Shown here: positions 25,150 to 33,937 of the stretch, piece after piece
How the letters are laid out: each line of letters begins with the position of its first letter
Numbering within the stretch: the stretch's first letter is position 1
NCBI GenBank assembly: GCA_964245825.1
Contig: CAXTNT010000002.1
Span: 1-64,000, forward strand
Length of the DNA: 64,000 nt
Direction: 5' to 3'
Source of the DNA: CAJCIY01 sp964245825
Lineage (GTDB): Bacteria; Actinomycetota; Actinomycetes; Mycobacteriales; CAJCIY01
Program-made: the position numbers and the translations under genes
The notes under the pieces: generated by a model
Databases searched by the model: none
The model's input: the letters and a program-made list of their open reading frames with translations, nothing else
What the model was told of the DNA's origin: nothing

Positions 25150-26016
25150 TCAGCGCAGCAGGCGGGACAGCCGCCGGTCCGCGAGCGGCTCGCCCCCGGT
25201 CTGACAGGTCGCGCAGTACTGCCAGGACTTGTCCGCGAAACTGATCTCCCGGACGGTGTCCCCGCAGCGCGGGCAGGGGAGACCCGTACGCCCGTGGACG
25301 GCCAGGCCCGCCTTCTTCTCGGCCTTGAGGCTCTTCGCCGCGAGACCGGCCGCGCGGCCCACGGCCTCCCGCAACGTCGAGGTCAGGGCGTCGTGCAGCA
25401 GCGTGACCTTCTCCGGCGTCATCGAGGAGCAGGGCGTGAACGGTGACATCCGCGCCGCCCACAGCGCCTCGTCCGAGTACGCATTGCCGACCCCGGCCAG
25501 CACCGACTGGTCGGTAAGCACCGTCTTGAGTCGCGCGCCCTTGGCCGCGGCGAGCAGCGTGGCCAGCACCTCGGGGGTGAACGAGGGGTCGAGCGGGTCG
25601 ATGCCCAGCCTCGCCACGCCCGGGACCGAGGTGGGGTCGGCGACCACGTAGACCGCCAGCCGCTTCTGCGTACCGGCCTCGGTCAGGTCGAACCCCGTGC
25701 CATCCTCGAGGTGCACCCGCAGCGCGATCGGCCCCTTCCCGCTGGGCCGCAGCCGGGCGCTCGACAGCTGCTCGCTCCAGCGGAGCCAGCCGGCCCGAGC
25801 GAGGTGGATCACCAGGTGGAGCCCATCGGCGTCGAGGTCCAGGAACTTCCCCAGTCGGCGTACGCCGGTGACGGGCGAACCGGCCAGCGCGGTCGGCGGC
25901 GGGGCGTAGGTCTTGAGCACGTGGATCGCGCCGACGTCGACGCGGGCCACCGCGAGCCCGACGGCCCGCCCGCGCAGGAACGTCGCCAGCGCCTCGACCT
26001 CGGGTAGCTCAGGCAC
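25150..26016 (-). CDS. Fpg/Nei family DNA glycosylase
   Basis: This 288-residue base-excision glycosylase/AP lyase begins PELPEVE after the initiator, giving the catalytic Pro2 and Glu3. The helix-two-turn-helix region (LAGVGNAYSDEALWAARMSP) and the C-terminal zinc finger (CPRCG and CATCQTGG) are intact. It removes oxidised purines or pyrimidines. The start is GTG 26016, since Pro must follow the initiator; GGGGAGG precedes it. Whether it prefers 8-oxoguanine (Fpg) or pyrimidines (Nei) cannot be decided here. Confidence 0.93.
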   Translation of the reverse strand: MPELPEVEALATFLRGRAVGLAVARVDVGAIHVLKTYAPPPTALAGSPVTGVRRLGKFLDLDADGLHLVIHLARAGWLRWSEQLSSARLRPSGKGPIALRVHLEDGTGFDLTEAGTQKRLAVYVVADPTSVPGVARLGIDPLDPSFTPEVLATLLAAAKGARLKTVLTDQSVLAGVGNAYSDEALWAARMSPFTPCSSMTPEKVTLLHDALTSTLREAVGRAAGLAAKSLKAEKKAGLAVHGRTGLPCPRCGDTVREISFADKSWQYCATCQTGGEPLADRRLSRLLR

Positions 26017-26064
26017 CCGCCGACCTCCCCCGCGCACCCGCCGCCGGTGCCCAGAGCCACCGGC

Positions 26065-26928
26065 TCACGGGACCCGGTGCAGGTTCCACAGCTTCGCCCC
26101 ACCCAGGATGCCATCGGCATTGGAGACGCGCGTCGCGGTGTGGGTGAACTCGTGCGTCAGCCGCTCGGCGTTGCCGCCCCCGACGTACAGGCGGTCGTAG
26201 AAAGTCAGGCTCTTCAGCACGTCCACCGTCTCCTGGACGCGCCGGGACCACTTCTTATCGCCGACCTTCTTGCGGGCGACCTCGCCGACGAAACCGTTGT
26301 ACGTGTACTTCCTGGTCAGCGGGTGGTGGGAGAGCTCGAGGTGGGGGGCGAGCTCGCCGTCGAGGAACAGCGCGGTGCCGATGCCGGTGCCGAGGGTGAT
26401 CACCAGCTCGAGCCCGGAGCCGTCGATAGCGGCGAGCCCCTGGGTGTCGGCGTCGTTCGCGAGCCGGCAGGGCAGGGACAACCGGTGGTCCACCGCCTCG
26501 GACAGGTGGAACCCGTTCCAGCGCTGAGCCAGCTCGGGCACCCGGGCCGTGCCCGGGCCGTTCTTCGTCACGAAGTGCGGGGCCGAGAGCACGATCCCGG
26601 CGCGGACCATGCCAGGGAAGCCGATCGACACCCGCTGTGTCGTCGGCGACCGCCGGGCGATCTCGGCGACCAGGTCCACCAGCGTCTCCGGCGGCAGCGG
26701 GTACGTCGTCGTCAGCCGGACGCGCTCGGACAGCATCTGCCCGTCGGCACCGACCGCCGCCCCCTTGACGGCGCTCCCGCCGACGTCGATGCACAGGGTG
26801 GTCTCCGGGGCCGAGGGTGCGGCGGGCCGGCGGGACTGCGTCCGTGGCGTCCTGGCCGCGGTGGGCCGACGGGACGGTGCCCGCCGCCGGGGGGGCGCCG
26901 TGGCTGCGTCGGTGTCGGGGGTCGTCAT
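26065..26928 (-). CDS. ROK-family kinase, polyphosphate-glucokinase-like
   Basis: The 287-residue protein begins with a basic Pro/Arg-rich tail (1-42), followed by the ROK phosphate motif IDVGGSAVKGA, the catalytic Asp in ANDADTQG and the adenosine/phosphate motif TLGTGIGTALF. The pattern matches actinobacterial polyphosphate/ATP glucokinases. Where such enzymes have a GHLE-type sugar/zinc segment this one reads ELSHHPLTRKYTYNG, so sugar specificity may be changed. The start is ATG 26928; it lacks a Shine-Dalgarno and may be leaderless. Confidence 0.8.
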   Translation of the reverse strand: MTTPDTDAATAPPRRRAPSRRPTAARTPRTQSRRPAAPSAPETTLCIDVGGSAVKGAAVGADGQMLSERVRLTTTYPLPPETLVDLVAEIARRSPTTQRVSIGFPGMVRAGIVLSAPHFVTKNGPGTARVPELAQRWNGFHLSEAVDHRLSLPCRLANDADTQGLAAIDGSGLELVITLGTGIGTALFLDGELAPHLELSHHPLTRKYTYNGFVGEVARKKVGDKKWSRRVQETVDVLKSLTFYDRLYVGGGNAERLTHEFTHTATRVSNADGILGGAKLWNLHRVP

Positions 26929-27004
26929 GAGCCCGACGCTAGCGCGAACGGCTGGTCGCCGCCGCGGCCGCGACGTGTGAGAGCGACCCTGCGCGGGGAC
27001 GACC

Positions 27005-27454
27005 ATGGCCCCGTCGCCGGACCGATGCGAGCCCATGAACCCGACCACGCCGTCACCGATGGCGGAGGCGCATCGCGCCCTGCCGCTGGGTGTGCACGCG
27101 GTCGCCGATGCTCGCCGGTTCGCGCTGCGGACGTTGGTCAGCTGGCGGGGTAGCGCGGAGCTGACCGGCAGCGTGGTGCTGATCGTGTCCGAGCTGGTGA
27201 CAAACGCTGTTCTCTACGGCTACGGCGCGGCGACGCTGCTGCTCCGGTGCGAAGGCCCCGAGCTGGTCGTCGAGGTGGCCGACCGCTCCCCGGTCCTGCC
27301 CGCCGCCCAGGTCGCGCACGACGACTCCGAGATCGGCCGGGGGCTGCAGATCGTGGCGGCCTCCTCACGAAGCTGGGGCGTGCGACCCGACCCGGCCACG
27401 GGCGGCAAGGTCGTGTGGTCCCGGCTCGCTTGGCTGGAGGACGACCGGGCCTAG
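27005..27454 (+). CDS. RsbW-like anti-sigma factor ATPase (HATPase_c)
   Basis: The 149-residue protein is a stand-alone GHKL ATPase domain of the RsbW/SpoIIAB type common in actinomycetes. The N-box is SELVTNAVLYG, the G1-like segment VEVADRSP and the G2 segment GRGLQIVAASS. These kinases bind sigma factors or phosphorylate anti-anti-sigma factors. No sigma or STAS partner is adjacent. The start is taken at ATG 27005 (GGGGA upstream); ATG 27035 is possible. Confidence 0.82.
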   Translation: MAPSPDRCEPMNPTTPSPMAEAHRALPLGVHAVADARRFALRTLVSWRGSAELTGSVVLIVSELVTNAVLYGYGAATLLLRCEGPELVVEVADRSPVLPAAQVAHDDSEIGRGLQIVAASSRSWGVRPDPATGGKVVWSRLAWLEDDRA

Positions 27455-27504
27455 CGCCGGCGCGCGTCCTCCCCGCGAGTCGGGCCCGGGCCTAGGCTCG
27501 CCCG

Positions 27505-28404
27505 GTGCCTGCACCCACGCTCCTGGGCGGCCCCGTCGGCCTGTGGACCGGAACGCTGGACGCGCTGCCCCCGACCCAGGTCCGCGAGACCGTCGCGGAG
27601 CTGGACGAGCAGGGTTGGGGCGGGCTCTGGTTCGGCGAGGCGTACGGCCGGGAGGCGTTCACCAACGCCGCGATGCTGCTCGGTGCGAGCAGCCGGATCA
27701 CCGTCGCCACCGGGATCGCCAACATCTACGGCCGCGACGCGATGGCCATGAACGGCGCGGCGCTCACGGTCGGCGCGCAGTACCCGGGCCGGCTCGTGGT
27801 GGGGCTCGGCGTCAGCCACGCCCCGCTGGTCGAGCGGATGCGCGGCCACGAGTACGCCGGGCCGGTGTCGACGATGCGCGCATACCTCGACGCGATGGAC
27901 GCGGCGCCGTTCGCTGCCGTCGGCCCGGAGGTACCGCCGCCGCGGGTGCTCGCCGCGCTCGGCCCGAAGATGCTCGCGCTCGCCCGGGAACGGACCGCCG
28001 GCGCGCACCCGTACCTGGTCACCCCGGAGTGGACCGCACGGTCGCGGGAGATCCTCGGTGACGGCGCCGAGCTCGCGGTGATGCACGCGGTGGCCCTCAC
28101 CGACGACGGGGACACCTGGCGGCAGCGCGCCCACCAGTTCCTGGAGATCTACACGGGGCTGCCGAACTACCGCAACTCCTGGCTCCGGCAGGGGTTCACC
28201 GAGCCCGACCTCGGTCGCGGCGGGAGCGACAGACTCAAGTCCGCCATGGTCGTACGCGGCGGCGAGGACGCCGTCCGCGGCCTGGTCCGCGCCCACCTCG
28301 ACGCCGGGGCCAGTCACGTCTGCCTCCAGGTCCTCGGGCCGGACGTGGGGACGGCGCCGGTCGCGGACTGGCGCCGGTTGGCTGCCGCCGTGCTGGATGC
28401 GTAG
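27505..28404 (+). CDS. Luciferase-like (F420-type) oxidoreductase
   Basis: The 299-residue TIM-barrel protein belongs to the LLM class, in which actinobacterial members usually use coenzyme F420. Typical blocks are visible: WGGLWFGEAYGREAFTNAA, VATGIANIYGRDA, PGRLVVGLGVSHAPLVE and SHVCLQVLGPD. The substrate is unknown. It starts at GTG 27505. Its last codons overlap the lipoprotein start by 8 bp, suggesting co-translation. Confidence 0.88.
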   Translation: MPAPTLLGGPVGLWTGTLDALPPTQVRETVAELDEQGWGGLWFGEAYGREAFTNAAMLLGASSRITVATGIANIYGRDAMAMNGAALTVGAQYPGRLVVGLGVSHAPLVERMRGHEYAGPVSTMRAYLDAMDAAPFAAVGPEVPPPRVLAALGPKMLALARERTAGAHPYLVTPEWTARSREILGDGAELAVMHAVALTDDGDTWRQRAHQFLEIYTGLPNYRNSWLRQGFTEPDLGRGGSDRLKSAMVVRGGEDAVRGLVRAHLDAGASHVCLQVLGPDVGTAPVADWRRLAAAVLDA

Positions 28405-29521
28405 GTCCGCGGCGGGCCTCGTCGCGGCCGGCCTGCTCGTCGCCGCGTGCGGTGCCGCGCACACCGCCGCCCCGACCACGGCGCCGCCGACGACCACGTC
28501 CACCCCACTCTCGCCGTCCGCCCCGGTGCCGTCCTCGTCGTACATCCCCCCGACCCTGCCGACGCCGGCGACCAGCGGGCCGCTCACGGCGACGGCGGTG
28601 GCTCCCTTCCCCGGCACCGCGGTCGGCGTCCTCGCCGCGGAGGCGCCGGACGGGACCGTCTTCGCGGTGCCACTGCCGGCCTCCGGGGAGGGAACGGTGG
28701 CCTACGTCGTGGACGGCACCTCCGCACCGCAGGTCGCCGAGCACCTCGACGCACCCGTGGTGGCCGTCGCCGCCGACAGCGGCTACTTCTACGCCGCCAC
28801 GACCCGGGACGTCACGTCCTACGACCGGACGACCGGCGCGCCTGTCCGCACCTGGCGGGTGACCCTGGCCGGGGACGAGGGCCAGGGGGACGTCGCCTTC
28901 GCCGGCGGGCGGCTGTGGCTCTACACCGCGCTGGGCACGCTCGTCGAGATCGACCCGGCGTCCGCCACGCCACGCGTCGTCGCCTCGCCGGGCGCGGACG
29001 TCGAGGGCATCGCCGCCGACGCCACCGGCGCGTACCTGGTCGAGCCCGGCGGTCGCACGCTGGTGCATGTCAGCACGAGTGGCGTGGTGACGACTGCGCC
29101 GACCGGGCTCACGGTGAACGTCGCGCTGTCCGGGCCGGCGGCGGTCACCCCCGTCACCGTCGTCGGCCACACCCTGGTGGTAGCCCAGCACCCTGGTCAG
29201 GGCCTGGACGCCGAGCTCGTCACGTACGACGCGAGCAGCCTGGCCCCGCTGGCACAGGCAGCCACGACGGTGCAGGGCGCGAACGTCGTCCCCACGCTCA
29301 CCGGACCGGTCGTGGCGGGGGACAGCATCCCCGTCTGCCCGGGCGCCGGCGACCAGGGGTGCGTGGCCCGCGTGACGCTCGCGACGGCGACGTACGTGCC
29401 CGCGTACGCGGTGCCCGCCCACACCGTCGTCAGCGCGGTGCTGGGTCCCTACCCGGCGGTGATCACCGACAGCGGGTCGGGGCTCACGCCCGGCACGCTG
29501 CGGCTGCTGCGCCTGCGCTGA
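28397..29521 (+). CDS. Predicted lipoprotein with beta-propeller-like repeats
   Basis: The 374-residue exported protein has an n-region MRRS, hydrophobic core and lipobox LVAAC (lipidated Cys at about residue 18), then a Thr/Pro/Ser-rich linker to about 55. The mature domain has repeated strands of the form VVAVAADSGYFYAATTRD, IDPASATPRVVASPG and AYLVEPGGRTLVHV, like a seven-bladed WD/YVTN-type propeller. Two Cys near the end (VCPGAGDQGCV) may form a disulfide. Function unknown. Confidence 0.8.
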   Translation: MRRSAAGLVAAGLLVAACGAAHTAAPTTAPPTTTSTPLSPSAPVPSSSYIPPTLPTPATSGPLTATAVAPFPGTAVGVLAAEAPDGTVFAVPLPASGEGTVAYVVDGTSAPQVAEHLDAPVVAVAADSGYFYAATTRDVTSYDRTTGAPVRTWRVTLAGDEGQGDVAFAGGRLWLYTALGTLVEIDPASATPRVVASPGADVEGIAADATGAYLVEPGGRTLVHVSTSGVVTTAPTGLTVNVALSGPAAVTPVTVVGHTLVVAQHPGQGLDAELVTYDASSLAPLAQAATTVQGANVVPTLTGPVVAGDSIPVCPGAGDQGCVARVTLATATYVPAYAVPAHTVVSAVLGPYPAVITDSGSGLTPGTLRLLRLR

Positions 29522-29671
29522 GTGCGGCGGTGCGGCATGGCGCTCAACCATCGGCGGAGCCGGTCGAAACACACCAGGTGGACGCAGTGCACCATGGACA
29601 CCTGCGAAGCACGGCATGATCGTCTCAGTCGGCCGGCCCAGGCCGCCGAGCGAGCGGAGGTGACCTGCACG

Positions 29672-30058
29672 GTGGCGCACGCACCCGCGGAGCAGGCCAC
29701 CGATCTCGCCGTGGAACCCAACAGCGCGGGCCGTGCCCGCCGCTTCGTCGGCGCGACGCTCGCCCTGTGGTCGCTCGAGGACCTGTCGGACGAGACCATC
29801 CTGCTGACCAGCGAGATCGTGACGAACGCCATCCTGCACACCGACTCCACCTCCATCCGGCTGCGGGTCGTGCTCCTGTCGGACGGGGTCCGGGTCGAGG
29901 TGGGCGACGGCTCGCCGCACGCGCCAGTCGTGCGGCGCCACAGCCCCGCCTCAGGCACCGGTCGGGGACTCGCGCTGGTCGAGGCGTCGGCCCGCCGCTG
30001 GGGCGCAGACGCCCACGGCGACGGGAAGACCGTGTGGTTCGAGATCGCGACCGCGTGA
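29672..30058 (+). CDS. RsbW-like anti-sigma factor ATPase (second copy)
   Basis: The 128-residue GHKL domain has N-box TSEIVTNAILHT, G1 VEVGDGSP and G2 GRGLALVEASARRWG. Start chosen at GTG 29672 because a near-perfect GGAGGTGA stands eight bases upstream; a longer in-frame version from 29522 would overlap nothing but lacks a ribosome binding site. Its stop overlaps the start of the next gene (GTGA), so the partner protein is co-produced. It is diverged from the copy at 27.0 kb. Confidence 0.85.
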   Translation: MAHAPAEQATDLAVEPNSAGRARRFVGATLALWSLEDLSDETILLTSEIVTNAILHTDSTSIRLRVVLLSDGVRVEVGDGSPHAPVVRRHSPASGTGRGLALVEASARRWGADAHGDGKTVWFEIATA

Positions 30059-30510
30059 CCGGCGAACGGTTCCGGGTCGTCCTCGCCGGCATCCCCCGCA
30101 ACCTCGTCGAGTACGGGGTGGAGCGCACCGAGGAGCTGCTGCGCGAGTTCCGGCTGATTGCCGACGGCGGGCCGGGCTCGGACGAGCTGGCCCGACGGCT
30201 CACCCGCGTCCTGGGCTCCTTGCGCGGCGCGACCGACGGGCGCGCCGCCCTCGTGGCGGCCGGACTCGAGGAAGCCCCGGCCGACGGCTCGGACCCGGTG
30301 TACATCGAGCTGTGGCTGCCGGCAGGCGCGGAACGGGACGCCCTGGAGATCGCCGAACTGATGGACGAGTCCGACGAGTACTGCCGGCGCGGGCAGGTGC
30401 TCACCTTGCCCCGGACGCCGGCGCTGGTGGCGCTGCGCTGGTGGCAGGCGACCGAGGTCGTGCGGCAGCGACACGGCCTGGCGCCGACCCCGTACGTGTT
30501 CGACGGCTGA
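30055..30510 (+). CDS. Hypothetical protein coupled to an RsbW-like kinase
   Basis: The 151-residue soluble protein has no motif I recognise. It is mostly helical: VEYGVERTEELLREFRLI, a middle segment rich in Ala/Arg, then VYIELWLPAGAERDALEIAEL and a WWQATEVVRQRHG tail. It starts at GTG 30055, overlapping the kinase stop by 4 bp, so it is very likely a functional partner in the same regulatory switch. It is not a STAS domain or a sigma factor by sequence. Confidence 0.75.
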   Translation: MTGERFRVVLAGIPRNLVEYGVERTEELLREFRLIADGGPGSDELARRLTRVLGSLRGATDGRAALVAAGLEEAPADGSDPVYIELWLPAGAERDALEIAELMDESDEYCRRGQVLTLPRTPALVALRWWQATEVVRQRHGLAPTPYVFDG

Positions 30511-30530
30511 CCGCGTGGTTGGCTCGGTCC

Positions 30531-31067
30531 ATGCCGTCGATCTACCTGGCCGGGCCGGACGGCTTCACCGCCGCAGGCCTCGCGTTCCACGCCGCCGTCG
30601 TGGTGCCGGCGATCCTGGCCGCCGGCGGCACGCCGCTCGACCCGTGGGACCCGGCGGCCCCCGAGCAGCAGGCGCTCGCAGCGGCCACCGGGAACGCTCT
30701 GGGGCCGGCGCTGGACGCGGTCTGCTCCCGGAACGTGGCACTCATCGACGCCGCAGCGGGCGTCCTGGCAGTCCTCGACGGCACCGACGTCGACTCGGGT
30801 ACGGCTGCGGAGATCGGGTACGCGGCGGCCCGCGGGATTCCGGTGGTGGGCGTCCGACTGGACCTGCGCCGAACCGGGGACGAGGGTGCGCTGGTCAACG
30901 GCCAGGTCGAGCACTTCGTCGCCCGGACCGGGGGCGCCGTGCTCGCCTGCCCACCGCCCGAGCTCGCCGATCCGCGGCCGTTCATCGACCGGGCCGTGGC
31001 CAGGCTGCTGGCCGCGATGCCCTGCGCTGCAGTGGATCCGACAGCTAGAGCGGGACGATCTCGCTGA
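30531..31067 (+). CDS. Nucleoside 2-deoxyribosyltransferase-like protein
   Basis: This 178-residue protein has an N-terminal IYLAGPDGF and the DSGTAAEIGYAAARGIPVVG segment characteristic of nucleoside 2-deoxyribosyltransferases. The catalytic Glu sits in TAAEIGYA, and VLAVLDGTDVDSGT forms the nucleotide loop. Such enzymes swap bases on deoxynucleosides or hydrolyse nucleotides. The start is ATG 30531. The final 20 codons overlap the end of the convergent Mce-associated gene by 23 bp. Confidence 0.85.
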   Translation: MPSIYLAGPDGFTAAGLAFHAAVVVPAILAAGGTPLDPWDPAAPEQQALAAATGNALGPALDAVCSRNVALIDAAAGVLAVLDGTDVDSGTAAEIGYAAARGIPVVGVRLDLRRTGDEGALVNGQVEHFVARTGGAVLACPPPELADPRPFIDRAVARLLAAMPCAAVDPTARAGRSR

Positions 31068-31590
31068 TCTTCCATTGCCCCTGCTGGCGTACGGCGGAGA
31101 TCATGATCTGGGCCGCCGACGCTGAGGTGGCCTTGTCGCTGGCACGCGTCGAGGACTGGTCGAGGAAGACCAACAGCTGGGCGGAGTCGCCGTGCAGCGA
31201 GACGACCCCGGCGTCGAGCACCTTGGCGACCAGGGTCAGCTGCTGCCCCGGCGCCTTTGCCTTGAGCGCCGAGAACAACGTCGTGTACTGACCCGCCGCG
31301 TCGCCGGTCAGATCCCGTGCGGCGGCCTGCTGAGTCGGCGTCGGATTGCGGTAGTTGTAGCTCAGCACCGTGTTGAGCGACGAGCTCACCTGGCTGATGA
31401 CCTGATTGGTCGTGGCGCTGTCGACGATGGCCGTGTTGGTCGGCGCCGACGCCGAAGTCTGATGGTGGCGGATCTCGAAGACGACGCCCACGACGACGAA
31501 CACGGCCGCCAGCGTGATGAGGACGAATGGCAGGGTCATCAACCGGCGCCACGTCGTCGGCTCCGGCTCGCTTGCGCGGATGTCGGTCAT
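31045..31590 (-). CDS. Mce-associated membrane protein (short)
   Basis: The 181-residue protein has one N-terminal membrane helix (about residues 19-40) and an external NTF2-like domain, the usual plan of Mam proteins at the ends of mce operons, which stabilise the Mce lipid-transport complex. The C-terminus (QWKISEIVPL) matches the family end. It is the last gene of the operon and overlaps its upstream partner by 4 bp. Confidence 0.85.
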   Translation of the reverse strand: MTDIRASEPEPTTWRRLMTLPFVLITLAAVFVVVGVVFEIRHHQTSASAPTNTAIVDSATTNQVISQVSSSLNTVLSYNYRNPTPTQQAAARDLTGDAAGQYTTLFSALKAKAPGQQLTLVAKVLDAGVVSLHGDSAQLLVFLDQSSTRASDKATSASAAQIMISAVRQQGQWKISEIVPL

Positions 31591-32753
31591 GACAGCGACA
31601 GGTTCACGGTGGCGATGTTGCTGACCTTCCAGACGCCGTCCGCCAGCGACATGATCAGGGCGAAGCGCTGTCGTTTCGTGCTGGCGGCCCCCCCTGCTGG
31701 CGTCGAGGTGATCTCCACGCTCGCGATGACGGTCGCCGACCCGGCGCCCAGATCGACCGAGATCGGGGCCGCGTCGAGAACCTTCGAGGTGGTCACGGTC
31801 TTCGCGTTCAGGATCTCAGTGCGGTCGGCCGCCGGGACGCTGGCGAAACCAGCCGCCAGGTTGCCGGTGGAGACCGAGCGCCAGCTGGCGATGCCTGCGT
31901 CGAACTTCCGGTAGTCGAGGCTGTTGAGGATCGCAGCGTCCTGTTGCGCGGCGATCACGGCAGCATCCCGGGCTCGGGCCAGTTTCGCGCCGGCACCCGC
32001 CGAGCCGTCGGCCCAGGTGACGCCGGCGTACGAGGCGAAGCCGGCCGCAAGCAGGGCGGCGACCGCGGTCGCTGCGACGAGCGGGCGTCCGGTCAGCCGC
32101 CGTCGACGCGCCTCGGGCGCGTCCTGGGGCTCCGCCTCCGCGGCCACGACTGGCGCGTCGGGGTCGGAGCTGGCGCGCGAGCCGGCATGCCGGCCTCGGC
32201 GCCAGGAGGGCAGACGTCCGCGCGCGGGCACCCCGGCCGTCCCGGGCGTCTCGGGCGTCTCGGGCGTCTCGGGCGTCCCGGGCGTCCCAGGCGTCCCAGG
32301 CGTCCCAGGCGAGCCCACCGCCGGGGTCGCCGCGACCGCCTCGGCCGGCTCGGGGAATGCCGTCGTCGGCACAGGCACAGGCACAGGCGAAGCGACAGCC
32401 TCGGCGGCGCGGATGCGTGCCAGCGCCTCCGCCTCCTGGGCTCGGGCGAGCGCCCGCTCGGCCCGCGCTCGTGCCTTGCGCGCCTTGGCCTCGGCCCGCT
32501 CGACCTTTGCGCGGGCTCGCTCTTCCGGCGATTGTTCCGGCCGCGCTGCGGCACTCCGGTCGACCGCTTCGGTGCCCCCGACTCCGGCCTCCTCCGACCC
32601 GGCGGGACCGTTCGGATCCGGCGCGGCGGCAGCGTGGCCAGGGCCGACGTCGGTCAGATCGCCGTGCGCCACGGGCGCAGGAACCTCGGGCTCGACGCCG
32701 GACGATGGCCCGGAGGAAGTGGTGGAGGGATCCGGGGGCGGGCCCTCCGTCAC
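31587..32753 (-). CDS. Mce-associated protein with long Ala/Glu/Pro cytoplasmic tail
   Basis: The 388-residue protein has a roughly 215-residue hydrophilic N-terminus with an Ala/Arg/Glu coiled coil (RAEAKARKARARAERA region) and a GTP/ETP tripeptide repeat. A single membrane helix (about 230-250) and a Mam-type external domain ending KVSNIATVNLSLS follow. The tail is predicted cytoplasmic and disordered; comparable tails are seen in some Mce-associated proteins. It overlaps both neighbours by 4 bp. Confidence 0.82.
   Translation of the reverse strand: MTEGPPPDPSTTSSGPSSGVEPEVPAPVAHGDLTDVGPGHAAAAPDPNGPAGSEEAGVGGTEAVDRSAAARPEQSPEERARAKVERAEAKARKARARAERALARAQEAEALARIRAAEAVASPVPVPVPTTAFPEPAEAVAATPAVGSPGTPGTPGTPGTPETPETPETPGTAGVPARGRLPSWRRGRHAGSRASSDPDAPVVAAEAEPQDAPEARRRRLTGRPLVAATAVAALLAAGFASYAGVTWADGSAGAGAKLARARDAAVIAAQQDAAILNSLDYRKFDAGIASWRSVSTGNLAAGFASVPAADRTEILNAKTVTTSKVLDAAPISVDLGAGSATVIASVEITSTPAGGAASTKRQRFALIMSLADGVWKVSNIATVNLSLS
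32233..32304. repeat. Eight 9-bp tandem repeats coding GTP/ETP
   Basis: Units of the type CCGGGCGTC, TCGGGCGTC and CCAGGCGTC follow each other eight times, and the minus strand translates them as Gly-Thr-Pro or Glu-Thr-Pro tripeptides within the Mce-associated protein. Nine-base periodicity keeps the frame, so copy number can vary without disrupting the gene. Confidence 0.85.
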
Positions 32754-33937
32754 CCCTGCCCACCGAGAAGGCTTGCCAGGGTCGTCGCCGTGGTGCCGCT
32801 CACCGCCGACCGGGCCAGCTGGCCAGCGGTGCTGCTGGTGATCGCGGGCAGCTTCGCGCCGTTGACCTCCGAGGCGGCACTGGTCGAGCGGCAGCCCGCG
32901 GACGCGTTGACGGCCACGTTGTCGTTCACATCGGTAGGCGGTCGACGCACCGTTCCACCGTAACCCGCGGTGCAGGGCAACGGGTTGAAGAAGGTCAGGG
33001 CGAGACCCAGGTTCGCCCCGGTCGGCGTGACGACCTTGTTGCCCAGGCTGATGGCCTCCGGGGCCTTGACCAGGAGGGTCTGCAACCCGTCCACATTGGC
33101 CTGGAAGACCTCAGCGTTGGCCGTGAGGTTGGTGATCAGGGAGGTGAACGTGGAGCTGATGTCGGTGAAAACGCCGTTCACCTCGGCGGCCGCGCCGGGG
33201 GCCACGGTGATCAGGCTGCGCAGCCCGGCGTCGTTGGCCTGGAGGCTGGCGTTGATCAAGGCCAGGTTGTGGGCGAAGGTGATGATGCTCTGGGAGCTCG
33301 CTTCCTGGGTGGCCAGCACGGTCTTGGAACTGGCCAGCAGCGCCGACGTGTCGTCGAAGTTGGCCTGCGCGCCCAGGTAGAAGGTGTTCGTCGAGTCGAT
33401 CAGACGCTGGATGTCAGGTGACGAGTTCTGGAACGCATCGCTGAGTTCCCTGACCGTGGTCTGCAACGACGTGATGGGGATCGACGTCAGCAGCGTGTTC
33501 GTCGCCTCGAGCAGCTGGTTGGCGCTCACCGGCACCGTCGTGTCGGCCTGCGCGATGACCGACCCGTCGTGCAGGTACGGGCCGTCGTCACTGTTGGGGA
33601 CGAGGTTGAGGTACTCCTCGCCGATGACCGAACGGTTGGCGACGTTGGCCGTGACGTCGCTCGGGATGTGGGTCGAACTGGAGCTGATGTTGGCATCTAC
33701 CTCGATGCCGTTGCCGTTGAGCCGCATGCCGCCGATTCGCCCGACCGGGACGCCTCGATACGTCACCTCGGCGTTCTCGAACAGGCCACCCGAGTACGGC
33801 AGTTCGGTGCGCACGGTGTATCCCGTGGCGCCGACGTCGTGCAGGATTCCCACGTAGTGGATGGCGATGTAGCTCACCGCGAGCAGCGCGATCGCGATGA
33901 AGAGGGTGATCTGAATCCGGATCTTGCGGGCCAGCAT
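32750..33937 (-). CDS. MceF-type MCE protein
   Basis: The 395-residue protein has an N-terminal membrane anchor (about 8-30) and one MCE/MlaD domain (about 38-115) with VTYRGVPVGRIGGM and IGEEYLNLVP; long helices follow that form the tunnel of the Mce needle. As the last MCE subunit of the operon it corresponds to MceF. The C-terminus is a Thr/Ala-rich tail. Overlaps MceE by 1 bp and the associated gene by 4 bp. Confidence 0.92.
   Translation of the reverse strand: MLARKIRIQITLFIAIALLAVSYIAIHYVGILHDVGATGYTVRTELPYSGGLFENAEVTYRGVPVGRIGGMRLNGNGIEVDANISSSSTHIPSDVTANVANRSVIGEEYLNLVPNSDDGPYLHDGSVIAQADTTVPVSANQLLEATNTLLTSIPITSLQTTVRELSDAFQNSSPDIQRLIDSTNTFYLGAQANFDDTSALLASSKTVLATQEASSQSIITFAHNLALINASLQANDAGLRSLITVAPGAAAEVNGVFTDISSTFTSLITNLTANAEVFQANVDGLQTLLVKAPEAISLGNKVVTPTGANLGLALTFFNPLPCTAGYGGTVRRPPTDVNDNVAVNASAGCRSTSAASEVNGAKLPAITSSTAGQLARSAVSGTTATTLASLLGGQG

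Noticed and set aside
28235..29941. Minus-strand open frame of 568 codons
   Set aside because: Antisense to the lipoprotein and kinase genes, low-complexity Arg/Gly/Asp sequence.
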